Assembly (NCBI GenBank): GCA_029266425.1
Contig: JAQSWY010000001.1
Coordinates: 124,001 to 188,000 of the forward strand
Direction of reading: 5' to 3'
Length of the DNA: 64,000 nucleotides
Source: Xanthobacteraceae bacterium
GTDB lineage: Bacteria; Pseudomonadota; Alphaproteobacteria; Rhizobiales; Xanthobacteraceae
The notes below the pieces were generated by a model, which worked only from the letters and a program-made list of their open reading frames with translations, was not told where the DNA came from and did not search any database. The position numbers were made by a program, and so were the translations under genes. How positions within the stretch are numbered: the first letter of the stretch is position 1; the number at the start of each line of letters is the position of its first letter. This document shows positions 1-6,873 of the stretch, piece after piece.

Positions 1-10
1 ACGGCGATGA

Positions 11-94
11 GCCGAGCCGGGATTGCGGGGAAGTCCCGCGCAACACCTTTTTGCGATCCCGGCTCTCCGGCGTCGCCACCGGTCGGGATGACGG
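11..94. repeat. Intergenic palindromic repeat, family D
   Basis: Imperfect palindrome opening with a CCGGGAT arm and closing with GGGATGACGG. The same unit, in fuller form, lies at 37514-37620, and a half copy at 34299-34363. It is intergenic and has no reading frame of interest. Together with the family B copy just downstream it occupies most of the first 300 bases. Confidence 0.7.
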
Positions 95-111
95 CTTGAT
101 TTAGGTACGTC

Positions 112-215
112 GTCATGCCCCGGGCTTGTCCCGGGCATCCACGACCTTGCCGCCAGGAACAACCGTGGATGGCCGGGATGATCCCCGGGTCAAGCCCGGG
201 GACGGCCATGACGAC
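112..215. repeat. Intergenic palindromic repeat, family B
   Basis: Two hairpins with CCCGGGCTTGTCCCGGG-type arms, flanked by CGTCATG and CATGACG ends and joined by a short linker. Similar copies are at 29823-29901 and 39808-39888, with a degraded one near 25887. The repeat lies upstream of the terminase remnant. Confidence 0.75.
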
Positions 216-258
216 GGAATTGCTCGCTTCACCTCGCACCGACCAATAACGGGTCAGT

Positions 259-298
259 CTCTGAGGCGCCGCGCAGCGAGCCTCGAAGGATGCTGCAA
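259..298. repeat. Half copy of the paired palindrome, family A
   Basis: One arm ending in CCTCGAAGGATGCTG, as in the paired elements found after many genes in this window. The partner hairpin is missing. It sits directly upstream of the small terminase gene, and the longer possible ATG starts of that gene lie in or next to it. Confidence 0.6.
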
Positions 299-331
299 CA
301 GCGCATGTCTCCCGCCAAAGTGAGTTCTCCC

Positions 332-913
332 ATGCCTGTTCTTTCCAATGCGCGGCACGAACGCTTCGCGCGGGCGCTGGCCGATGGCGCGACGCTCGAC
401 GAGGCGCTGCTCATCGCCGGGTACAAGGCCGGCTCCCACATCGCGGCGCGGCTCTGCGCGCGCGGGGATGTGGTGCGGCGGGTGCGGGAATTGCGGGGTG
501 AGCCGTTCGCAGTGCCCCCACCCCAACCCTCTGATGCGCTGTCGGGAATCGAGGTCCCCGGCACAAGGCCGGGGATGACGGATCGGGGAGGGCTGGCCCC
601 GGACTGCGAATCTGGTGCTCAAACAGGTCTTCCCATCACGGACCTACCGCGACCCCCCGCGCCCACCCGGCAATGGGTGCTCGCGCGGCTGGTCGACAAT
701 GTCGAGCGCGCTCTGCAGCTCGGCGAGGCCGGGGGCGGGGAGACCGCCCGCGGCAAATATGACGGCAGCGTCGCCAATCGCGCGCTGGAACTGCTCGGCA
801 AGGAGCTCGGCATGTTCACCGAGCGATCGGACAATCAGCACACGCCCCATGACATCTCGGACCAGCCGCTCACCCCGGAAGAATGGGCAAAACGCCATGG
901 CGTCGACCGATGA
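332..913 (+). CDS. Phage terminase small subunit (prophage remnant) with repeat-encoded insertion
   Basis: The N-terminal part (ARHERFARALADG then DEALLIAGYKAGSHIAARL) is the helix-turn-helix DNA-binding region of small terminase subunits. The C-terminal part (TRQWVLARLVDNVERAL, then RALELLGKELGMF) is the usual oligomerisation and tail region. Small terminases recognise the phage packaging site and load the large subunit. Between the two halves, nucleotides 530-582 encode DALSGIEVPGTRPGMT, which is an intergenic family C repeat read in frame, so the hinge is enlarged. I chose ATG 332 (193 residues) because upstream ATGs fall in repeat DNA. The next gene overlaps it by 17 bases. It is a remnant, since the large subunit behind it is broken. 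Confidence 0.72.
   Translation: MPVLSNARHERFARALADGATLDEALLIAGYKAGSHIAARLCARGDVVRRVRELRGEPFAVPPPQPSDALSGIEVPGTRPGMTDRGGLAPDCESGAQTGLPITDLPRPPAPTRQWVLARLVDNVERALQLGEAGGGETARGKYDGSVANRALELLGKELGMFTERSDNQHTPHDISDQPLTPEEWAKRHGVDR
530..582 (+). repeat. Family C palindromic repeat inside a coding sequence
   Basis: This stretch is nearly identical (about one mismatch) to the reverse complement of the intergenic repeat near 34372-34424, and related to the copy at 36268-36354. It keeps the terminase reading frame open and adds about 18 residues. Confidence 0.75.
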
Positions 914-1667
914 TCGCGCCGTGGCGTCGACCCATGAACGCGCCGTGCAGCCTCCCGCCTCGAAACCCACCCAAGCCTCGCCCACCCAAGCTTCTACGCC
1001 CACTATCGTCTGGCGCCCGCAGGAGGGCCCGCAAAAGGCCCTCGTCGATTGCCCGCTCGCCGAGGTGTTCTTCGGCGGGGCGCGCGGCGGGGGGAAGACC
1101 GACGGCGTGCTCGGCAAATGGGCGCTGAAGGAGAAGCGCTATAGAGACGACATCGCCGCCATCACCCGCAGGATCAATGGCGGCACCAATGGGCTCGCCG
1201 GCCGCAAGGCGTGGCTCGCCAAGGCGTGCCGGCTGTTCGGTGATATTCCGGTGGAGCGCCCGCAATCCACCGACGAGATCCGCGCCTTGCAGAGCGATCT
1301 CGCCGCGCTCGGCTATGAGCTCCCGGTGGATGGCGTCGACGGGCCGGCCACGGTCAATGCGGTGCGCGACCTGCAGAAGCGGGCCGGCATCCGCGTCGAC
1401 GGCATCGCCGGTCCCGCGACGCGTGCGGCCATCCGGCAGCGGCTCGAGCGTCGCGGTGCGGACGGCAAGGCGCCGGCCGACAAGACGCTGATCGATGCCT
1501 TGCGGACCCCCGAAGGCCTCGCCACCGGCGGCGGCATCCTCACCACCATATTGAGCGCCGCCTCCAGCCCCGGGCCGCTGCAATGGGCGATCGCCGCGGT
1601 GGTGGTGAGCGCGCTCGCCATCGGCATCGGCTTCTTCGTGCATCGGCTGAGGAGGGCGGAGGCATGA
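897..1667 (+). pseudogene. Fusion of large-terminase N-terminus to endolysin C-terminus (deletion scar)
   Basis: This 256-codon frame starts as a terminase large subunit: a Ser/Thr/Pro-rich leader, then the ATPase Walker A FFGGARGGGKTDG near residues 60-75. After KEKRY at residue 82 (nt about 1142) it abruptly becomes the end of a GH19-type endolysin (AAITRRINGGTNGLAGRKAWL). A peptidoglycan-binding domain follows (QSDLAALGYELPVDGVDG to RAAIRQRL), then a C-terminal membrane helix (residues about 225-250) with a basic tail. The terminase lacks Walker B and its nuclease. The endolysin lacks its catalytic glutamate region. A large in-frame deletion that removed the phage structural genes explains this best. 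It overlaps the small subunit upstream and the i-spanin downstream (ATGA). I infer loss of both original functions, but the product could still bind peptidoglycan. Confidence 0.75.
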
Positions 1668-1981
1668 ACCTCATCGCGCTCATCCCCTGGGAGGCTCAGT
1701 TCGTGCTCGCGCTCATTGCGCTCGCCGGGCTCAGCTTCCTCGCCTTCACCTGGTTCGGCTTTGGCGTCGCCCGCACGCTCGCGCTGTGGGGTGCGGCGGC
1801 GGCCCTCGCCCTCGCTCTCCTCTCGCGCGCATTCCAGAAAGGTCAGTCCCATGAAATCGACCGTGCAAACAGGGTGGCGGATGCCGCCATCCGCAAGGCG
1901 GGTGCGGCTCGCGCTCGCGCTGAGCGCGACGCTCTTGACGGGCGGCTGCGCGACGACGACGGCTTCCAGCGGCGCGACTAG
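1664..1981 (+). CDS. i-spanin-like phage inner-membrane lysis protein
   Basis: A 105-residue protein with two hydrophobic stretches (about residues 11-30 and 34-52), then a charged helical domain rich in Ala, Arg and Glu (ANRVADAAIRKAGAARARAERD) ending in DGFQRRD. Position after an endolysin and an embedded lipoprotein frame mark it as the inner-membrane half of a two-component spanin (Rz-like), which fuses inner and outer membranes at the last lysis step. It starts at ATG 1664, overlapping the previous stop by four bases. Family assignment rests on architecture, not on a recognised sequence family. Confidence 0.55.
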   Translation: MNLIALIPWEAQFVLALIALAGLSFLAFTWFGFGVARTLALWGAAAALALALLSRAFQKGQSHEIDRANRVADAAIRKAGAARARAERDALDGRLRDDDGFQRRD

Positions 1982-2096
1982 GACGGCGTGCGCCTCGTTC
2001 CGCGCCATCTCATGGTCGGCCAGCGACAGCGACGAGACTATTCGCAATGTAAAGGCGCACAATGCTGCCGGCCGCGCTCTGTGCGGGTGGCGGTGA
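1851..2096 (+). CDS. o-spanin-like lipoprotein nested in the i-spanin gene
   Basis: An 81-residue frame starting within the i-spanin gene in another frame and running past its end. After a basic N-terminus there is a hydrophobic segment (LALALSATLLTGGC) with a lipobox LTGG|C, which predicts an outer-membrane lipoprotein of about 50 residues. The tail (CASFRAISWSASDSDETI, then VKAHNAA) resembles small lysis-cassette lipoproteins of Rhizobiales phages. Embedded Rz1-type genes are a hallmark of spanins. The stop overlaps the next start (TGATG at 2094-2098), so translation is probably coupled. Confidence 0.6.
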   Translation: MKSTVQTGWRMPPSARRVRLALALSATLLTGGCATTTASSGATRTACASFRAISWSASDSDETIRNVKAHNAAGRALCGWR

Positions 2097-2416
2097 TGGT
2101 GGTCGACTGGCAGATCAACGGCAGCGTCCTCATCATCCTCGGCGCCCATCTCGTCGGTGTGGTCATCTTCCTGGTCCGCGCCGCCGATCGCTCGGCCCAT
2201 GCCGAGATCGCGGCGCGCGACATCGAGGGCAAGCTGAAGCAGGCGGAAGAGCGCATCGTCTCCGAGGCAGCGGCGCTGGCGCATTTCCGCGAGCAGGTGG
2301 CGCGCGAATACGTGTCGCGCGAAGCCATGCGCGAACTGGAGGAGCGGGTGGTGAAGGCGATCGACCGGGTGGGGGACAGGCTCGACCGCATCATTGCTCC
2401 GGTGGGGAAGGGGTGA
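2096..2416 (+). CDS. Phage-type membrane protein with coiled coil
   Basis: A 106-residue protein: a transmembrane helix near residues 9-27 (VLIILGAHLVGVVIFLV), then a long amphipathic helix (IEGKLKQAEERIVSEAAALAHFREQVAREY) and a second one (REAMRELEERVVKAIDRVGDRLDRII). The same ending pattern (YVxRxxxREM/L..ERLDRxI) recurs in the phage fragment at 15160-15453. It is the last gene of the lysis cassette and may be a holin-like or spanin-associated factor, but the function is unknown. ATG 2096 was chosen because it overlaps the upstream stop and places the membrane helix at the N-terminus. Confidence 0.6.
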   Translation: MVVDWQINGSVLIILGAHLVGVVIFLVRAADRSAHAEIAARDIEGKLKQAEERIVSEAAALAHFREQVAREYVSREAMRELEERVVKAIDRVGDRLDRIIAPVGKG

Positions 2417-2478
2417 GGGGGCTCGCCGTCCCGGTCGCGATCGATGTCAACGAACAGCCGCTGCGCCATCCCTCACCA

Positions 2479-2590
2479 CGTCATCCTGCATGCTCGGGCT
2501 GAGCCCGAGCCTCCAAGGATGTTCGCCTCGGCGGCCGTCGCTCTGTTTCAACATCCTTCGAGGCTCGCTTTGCTCGCACCTCAGGATGAC
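2479..2590. repeat. Paired palindrome, family A
   Basis: Two hairpins in opposite orientation. The first (2479-2525) has GCTCGGGCTGAGCCCGAGC arms. The second (2552-2590) runs CATCCTTCGAGG to CCTCAGGATGA. They lie between the lysis cassette and the convergent gene at 2617-2802. Confidence 0.7.
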
Positions 2591-2616
2591 GTGGCTGGGG
2601 GCAGCCCCTCGCCACC

Positions 2617-2802
2617 TTATATGCCCGCATCCTCCTCGCGCTCCTCGGCGGTCGGCGCTGGAAGCGTGATCGCCGGCGGGTCGCTGGCGGGAAACGTCTC
2701 GGCCAGCGCCTCATCGAGCAACCGGTCCAGATGGGCCTTGCGCTCATCTTCCGTTGCGGACTCCGGCGTGTCGGGGTTTGCGGAAGGCAATCGCGCGCTC
2801 AT
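2617..2802 (-). CDS. Small acidic protein with FPASDPPA motif
   Basis: A 61-residue hydrophilic protein (PSANPDTPE, then RLLDEALAETFPASDPPAIT). Short proteins carrying a ...TFPASDPPA... segment are common in alphaproteobacteria and are annotated only as hypothetical. There is no signal peptide or membrane helix. It is monocistronic, flanked by a repeat pair downstream and by the GFA-type gene upstream on the same strand. The conserved motif makes it a likely real gene; the function is unknown. Confidence 0.6.
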   Translation of the reverse strand: MSARLPSANPDTPESATEDERKAHLDRLLDEALAETFPASDPPAITLPAPTAEEREEDAGI

Positions 2803-2875
2803 GGGTATCTCCGGCTGAACAGGCCAGACCTACATAATCATCGCGCGGCCGGTGCAAACCCGCGGGCGCTGCTTT

Positions 2876-3280
2876 CTACTCCCGTGGCCTGCCGGGCAGG
2901 GCCTTGAGCGTGCCGAGCCACGGCGCGGCGGAGCGGCACCAGATCTGCCGCTTCGGTGTCAGCTCGCGGCGCTGGCGGATGCTGCCCCAGCGCACGCCCC
3001 ATTCTTCGGCGTCCTCGCCCTCGCCGGTGGTGAAGAGCGGCGAGCCGCATTCCCCGCAGAAATATTGCAGCCGCTTGCGGCCATTTTCGCCGAGCTTGAC
3101 ATAAAGCTTCGGCTCCTCGCCGCTGAGGCGCACGGCGCCGCGCCTCGCCAGCACGGTCACCCGGAAGGCCGAGCCGGTGAGGCTCTGGCAGTCGGTGCAA
3201 TGGCAGATCGACACCTGGTCGGGATCGATCTCGGCCTCGTAGCGCACCCGGCCGCAATGGCATTGCCCGTCGATCCGCAT
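2876..3280 (-). CDS. GFA-family zinc protein (glutathione-dependent formaldehyde-activating fold)
   Basis: 134 residues with the full zinc ligand pattern of the GFA (Mss4-like) family: CHCG at residues 7-10, CHCTDC near 26-31 and CGECGSPLF near 75-83. Family members include glutathione-dependent formaldehyde-activating enzyme (Gfa) and CENP-V-like proteins; most bacterial members have no proven substrate. It is cytosolic and monocistronic. The ATG at 3280 gives an N-terminus (MRIDGQCHCG) of normal length. I would not claim formaldehyde activity from sequence alone. Confidence 0.9.
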   Translation of the reverse strand: MRIDGQCHCGRVRYEAEIDPDQVSICHCTDCQSLTGSAFRVTVLARRGAVRLSGEEPKLYVKLGENGRKRLQYFCGECGSPLFTTGEGEDAEEWGVRWGSIRQRRELTPKRQIWCRSAAPWLGTLKALPGRPRE

Positions 3281-3380
3281 CCCAGCCCGCGCCTCCCATT
3301 CCCTCGCTCACCCTCTATCTAAATTACCGCATATATTGATCTCGAATATGAAGTAATTTTCCTGCGTTCATTTTGCTGGA

Positions 3381-3405
3381 GGAAAGTCGGCAAGGGGCTT
3401 TCGTT
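3381..3405 (+). promoter_or_regulatory. EcfG-like general stress promoter
   Basis: GGAAA, 16 bases, then CGTT. The alphaproteobacterial EcfG consensus is GGAAC-N16/17-CGTT, so only the last -35 base differs. It lies about 48 bases upstream of the 27-codon frame at 3453. Confidence 0.45.
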
Positions 3406-3452
3406 GGGTAAGTGCGCATATTATGCTTTGCCAGCTTAAGGAGAATGCTCAG

Positions 3453-3536
3453 ATGCTGGCGGATTATATCGCTTATGGAGCCGTGTTCGCGATGCTGGCC
3501 GCGGCCATCCTGATGGCGCGCTCGATGCGCAGTTGA
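3453..3536 (+). CDS. Candidate 27-residue single-span membrane peptide
   Basis: A short frame reading MLADYIAYGAVFAMLAAA and ending MARSMRS. Nearly the whole peptide is one hydrophobic helix with a short basic C-terminus, the shape of known bacterial stress microproteins. A strong Shine-Dalgarno (AAGGAGA, 3438-3444) lies about 8 bases before the ATG, and an EcfG-like promoter lies upstream. Not recognised by family. A real gene is supported by ribosome binding site, promoter and hydrophobicity together, but not proven. Confidence 0.5.
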   Translation: MLADYIAYGAVFAMLAAAILMARSMRS

Positions 3537-3565
3537 CCAGGCGCCGCCGAGGCCGGCTGCATTGC

Positions 3566-3811
3566 TCAGGTCTGGCGTGATTTTTTCAGCCGCTCGAGCG
3601 CTTTGGTGAGCTCTTCGGAAGTAAGGCCTGATCCACCCAGCCAGACATACATGTCGGAAAGCAATGGTTTTGCTTCGGGTATAGTCCCGATCAGGCGATA
3701 AACTGCGGCCGCTTTCGTGGAAATTCCCTCTGCAAGGTGCCAGCACTCCGGCGCGGCCTTGTCCTTGCCGATCATCAGGGGCAGCCGCAGGTCTTTCGAC
3801 TCACTGTCCAT
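3566..3811 (-). CDS. Hypothetical protein
   Basis: An 81-residue protein (MDSESKDLRLPLMIGKDK, then APECWHLAEGISTKAAAVYR, ending LTSEELTKALERLKKSRQT), hydrophilic with a helical C-terminus. The frame stays open upstream to an ATG at 3850, and farther to 3955 across the ribosome binding site of the next gene, so I prefer the internal ATG 3811. No family recognised. Its local GC is lower than that of the neighbours. Confidence 0.45.
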   Translation of the reverse strand: MDSESKDLRLPLMIGKDKAAPECWHLAEGISTKAAAVYRLIGTIPEAKPLLSDMYVWLGGSGLTSEELTKALERLKKSRQT

Positions 3812-3900
3812 GATTTGATTTTGCGACGCGGGACGAGAATAGGCAACCATTGCCAGGTTGTCCCGGCTGCGCTCAAGTGTCGGCGTGTGAGGAGGACACG

Positions 3901-4953
3901 ATGAAGCGCGCAATGCTGTCCCTGTTCGTCGGCGCGGTCGCGTTACTCGCCGCATCCAGCCATCGTGCGGTTGCCGATGAGGTCCGGCGCGTCGATGTGC
4001 GTTTTGCCGCCGGCGCCAGCTCGGCCTCTTACACGGGCAATGTCCGCGGCCGCGACACGGTCGAATACCGGCTCGGCGCCCGCGCCGGGCAGACCATGGC
4101 GGTGACCTTCCGCGCCCGCAACCCGAGCGCCAGCTTCAATGTCATGGCGCCCGGCAACGAGACCGCCATTTTCAACGGCTCGATCTCCGGCGGCGATTTC
4201 AGCGGCGTGCTTCCGGCGGACGGCACCTATGTGGTGCAGGTCTATCTGGTGCGTGCCGCCGCGCGCCGAGGCGAGAGCGCCGACTACACCCTCGATCTCG
4301 GCATTACCGGCAGCGGCCGCGCCCCCGCGCCGAACCAAACCCAAGCTCAGGCCCCCCAGGCCGCGGCCCCGACGCAGCCGGACTTTGCCGACGGCGGGCC
4401 GGATTTCTGGCAGGTCACGGGGCTCGTCCCCGGCGACACCCTGAACATCCGTTCCGGCCCCTCCGCCAATGATGCGATCATCGTGAAGATCGACGAGGGC
4501 GCGGTGGTGCGCAATCTCGGCCGCCGCCCGGTCGCCGGTGCGAGGTGGTGCAAGGTCCAGCTGCAGGGCGATGCCGATACCGTCGGCTGGGCCAGTGGGC
4601 GCTATCTGCGCGAGGCGGCAGCGCAGGCGGCCCCGAAGGGCGACGCGCAGAAGAGCGACGCGCTGCCGCCCGGCACCAATGCCAATGCCGCTGGCGAGCT
4701 CGATTGCCGCGTGACGGGCGATGAGGCCGTGCGCTCCTGCCGCTTCGGCGTGACGCGCCGCGGGCAGGGAAGGGCGAGCGTCGAGATCAGCTTTCCGGAC
4801 GGCACCAAGCGCACGCTGCGCTTCAGCCACGGCCTCGTCACCGCAACCGGGGGCGGCATCGTCGCCACCGCGCGCGAGAATGACAACACGGTGGTGACGG
4901 TGAACGGCACCGAGCGCTTCATCATCCCCGACGTGGTGGTCGACAGCGACTGA
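3901..4953 (+). CDS. Exported SH3-domain protein
   Basis: A 350-residue precursor with a signal peptide (MKRAMLSLFVGAVALLAASS, then HRAVADE). Residues about 25-135 form a beta-rich region of the kind seen in inhibitor or protease-associated proteins (VRFAAGASSASYTGNVRGRD, then GTYVVQVYLVR). A Pro/Gln/Ala linker follows (about 150-165), then a bacterial SH3 domain (about 175-235; VPGDTLNIRSGPSANDAII to GWASGRYL) and a C-terminal beta domain with a Cys pair (ELDCRVTGDEAVRSCRF). SH3 domains of this kind usually bind cell-wall peptide stems. A clear GAGGAGG Shine-Dalgarno precedes ATG 3901. Periplasmic; exact role unknown. Confidence 0.8.
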   Translation: MKRAMLSLFVGAVALLAASSHRAVADEVRRVDVRFAAGASSASYTGNVRGRDTVEYRLGARAGQTMAVTFRARNPSASFNVMAPGNETAIFNGSISGGDFSGVLPADGTYVVQVYLVRAAARRGESADYTLDLGITGSGRAPAPNQTQAQAPQAAAPTQPDFADGGPDFWQVTGLVPGDTLNIRSGPSANDAIIVKIDEGAVVRNLGRRPVAGARWCKVQLQGDADTVGWASGRYLREAAAQAAPKGDAQKSDALPPGTNANAAGELDCRVTGDEAVRSCRFGVTRRGQGRASVEISFPDGTKRTLRFSHGLVTATGGGIVATARENDNTVVTVNGTERFIIPDVVVDSD

Positions 4954-4959
4954 CCGGCC

Positions 4960-5874
4960 TCAATAAACTTCCGGCACGTACATTTCGGGCGGCACCGGCG
5001 TGCGGCTGTAGTCGGCGTGCCGCACCCGTTCCGGCAGCTCGAACTCAGCCTTCGGCACGTCCTCATAGGGGATCTGCGCCAGCAGATGGGCGATGCAGTT
5101 GAGCCGCGCCCGCTTCTTGTCGACCGCCTGCACCACCCACCAGGGCGCGACATCGATATGGGTGCGCGCCAGCATCTCTTCCTTCGCCTTGGTGTAGTCC
5201 TCCCAATGGACGCGGCTTTCGAGGTCCATGGGCGAGAGCTTCCACTGCTTCAGCGGATCCTCGATCCGCATGCGGAAGCGGAATTCCTGCTCTTCATCGG
5301 TGATGGAGAACCAGTATTTCACCAGCACGATGCCGGAGCGCACCAGCATGCGCTCGAACTCGGGCACCGAGCGGAAGAACTCCTCGAGCTCGTCCTCCGT
5401 GCAAAAGCCCATGACGCGTTCGACGCCGGCGCGGTTGTACCAGCTGCGGTCGAACAGCACCATTTCGCCGCCGGTCGGCAGATGCGGGACATAGCGCTGG
5501 AAATACCATTGGCCGCGCTCCCGCTCGGTCGGGGCGGGCAGGGCGACGGTGCGGCAGACACGGGGATTGAGCCGCTGGGTGACGCGCTTGATCGCGCCGC
5601 CCTTGCCGGCGGAATCGCGGCCCTCGAAGATCACCACGACCTTCAGCTTCTTGTACTGCACCCAGTCCTGCAGGCGCACCAGCTCATGTTGGAGGCGGAA
5701 CAGCTCGCGGAAATAGAGCTTGCGGTCGACCGCCTTCTCGCCCGGCGGCGTCATGCCCGCAGCGACCAGCTCGTCGAGCCGGTCCTCCTCCATCTGCAGC
5801 TCCAGCTCCTCGTCGAAGCTGTCCGAGATCTCGTCCTTAATGCGGCTCAGCTCGTCGTCGGTGCGGTTGGACAT
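4960..5874 (-). CDS. ppk2: Polyphosphate kinase 2
   Basis: 304 residues with the PPK2 core: Walker A FEGRDSAGKGGAIKR (residues about 83-97), the lid and Walker B region (VLFDRSWYNRAGVERVMGF), and the downstream SITDEEQEFRFRMR and HIDVAPWWVVQAVDKKRARLN segments. PPK2 enzymes transfer phosphate between polyphosphate and nucleotides, mostly making GTP/ATP from GDP/ADP. An acidic N-terminal extension of about 60 residues is normal for this subfamily. It is convergent with the SH3 gene, with six bases between stops. Substrate preference cannot be read from sequence. Confidence 0.93.
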   Translation of the reverse strand: MSNRTDDELSRIKDEISDSFDEELELQMEEDRLDELVAAGMTPPGEKAVDRKLYFRELFRLQHELVRLQDWVQYKKLKVVVIFEGRDSAGKGGAIKRVTQRLNPRVCRTVALPAPTERERGQWYFQRYVPHLPTGGEMVLFDRSWYNRAGVERVMGFCTEDELEEFFRSVPEFERMLVRSGIVLVKYWFSITDEEQEFRFRMRIEDPLKQWKLSPMDLESRVHWEDYTKAKEEMLARTHIDVAPWWVVQAVDKKRARLNCIAHLLAQIPYEDVPKAEFELPERVRHADYSRTPVPPEMYVPEVY

Positions 5875-6029
5875 GGCCAGCTTCCTGTTTCATCGGGGCG
5901 AAGGGAGCAGGTGGTTGCTACAATTGCGTGACAGTCGGCCGGTCGATCTGGCGGTACCTTGTGCCGGGGGAGGGCTTGTTTCCGTCGCGGCACTCGGCGA
6001 TCCTTTGCGCGCATCCAACCGGGGCAGCA

Positions 6030-6347
6030 ATGATGGCATCACATCTGGTACGGCTACCCGCCGCGGCGCTTGTCGCCGCACTCGGCATCGCGATCACCGC
6101 CGCCACCCCGGCGCGGGCGCACAACGACACCGGGGCACTGGTCGGCGGCCTGATTGCCGGTGCGGTGATCGGCGGCGCGGTGGTCGCGGCCTCCGATCAT
6201 CATCATCACCACGACAACTACTATTATTATGGAGGGCCGGCACCCGCTTATTACCCACCGCCGCCTCCGGTTTACGGGCCGGTCTATGGCCCGGGATATT
6301 GCGGCGCGCCGCCCTATCCGCCTTGCCGCACGCCGGTCCCGTACTGA
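6030..6347 (+). CDS. Exported His/Tyr/Pro-rich small protein
   Basis: A 105-residue precursor: signal peptide ending ATPARA|HND, then a glycine-zipper-like segment (GALVGGLIAGAVIGGAVV, about residues 38-55), then a run of five histidines and four tyrosines (SDHHHHHDNYYYYGG) and a Pro/Tyr/Gly tail with a late pair of Cys (GYCGAPPYPPC). The glycine zipper suggests membrane association, and the His run could bind metal. Small proteins of this composition are widespread in Rhizobiales without known function. The start is one of two adjacent ATGs (6030/6033). Confidence 0.65.
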   Translation: MMASHLVRLPAAALVAALGIAITAATPARAHNDTGALVGGLIAGAVIGGAVVAASDHHHHHDNYYYYGGPAPAYYPPPPPVYGPVYGPGYCGAPPYPPCRTPVPY

Positions 6348-6382
6348 GCTGACATGCTCCCTCAAACAGGCAGGCTTTTCCA

Positions 6383-6838
6383 ATGATGCGCATCGTCCTC
6401 GGTGCCGCCTTTGCCGTTGCGGCAAGTGCGGCCCTTGCCCAGACCCCGACCGTGCCGGCCCCCGCCACCGCAGCGCCGGCCGCGAGCGAAGTCCCGCCGC
6501 TGCCGGCTCCGTTCGACTGCACGCTCGACAAGGCGTTCGTGTGCGAGGCGGGCAAGGGCTGCGCCCCGGCCTCCACGCTCGGCGAGCTGCCGCTGCCGAG
6601 CCGCATGCTGGTGCATTTCGGCAAGCAGATCATAGCCAGCACCAGCAAGGCCGGGCTGCCGCACATCTCCTCCATCGCCTCGATGGCGAGTGCTGGCGAC
6701 GGGCTGATCCTGCAGGGCGTCGATGGCCACACGGCCTGGGTGATGCAGCCCTCGCGCAGCAATCCGGGCGTGACCTTCACCGTGGTCGACCACGACACCG
6801 TGCTGACCGCTTTCGGCACCTGTAAGCCGGCACAGTAA
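6383..6838 (+). CDS. Exported hypothetical protein
   Basis: A 151-residue protein with a signal peptide (MMRIVLGAAFAVAASAALAQ), a Pro/Ala linker and a globular domain holding paired Cys (FDCTLDKAFVCEAGKGC) and a late GTCKPAQ. No known family recognised. The Cys pattern suggests disulfides in the periplasm. It lies 35 bases after the His-rich gene on the same strand, so the two may be co-transcribed. Confidence 0.7.
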   Translation: MMRIVLGAAFAVAASAALAQTPTVPAPATAAPAASEVPPLPAPFDCTLDKAFVCEAGKGCAPASTLGELPLPSRMLVHFGKQIIASTSKAGLPHISSIASMASAGDGLILQGVDGHTAWVMQPSRSNPGVTFTVVDHDTVLTAFGTCKPAQ

Positions 6839-6873
6839 GCGCTCCCGCTCCCCGACGGGAGAGGTGAGGAACC

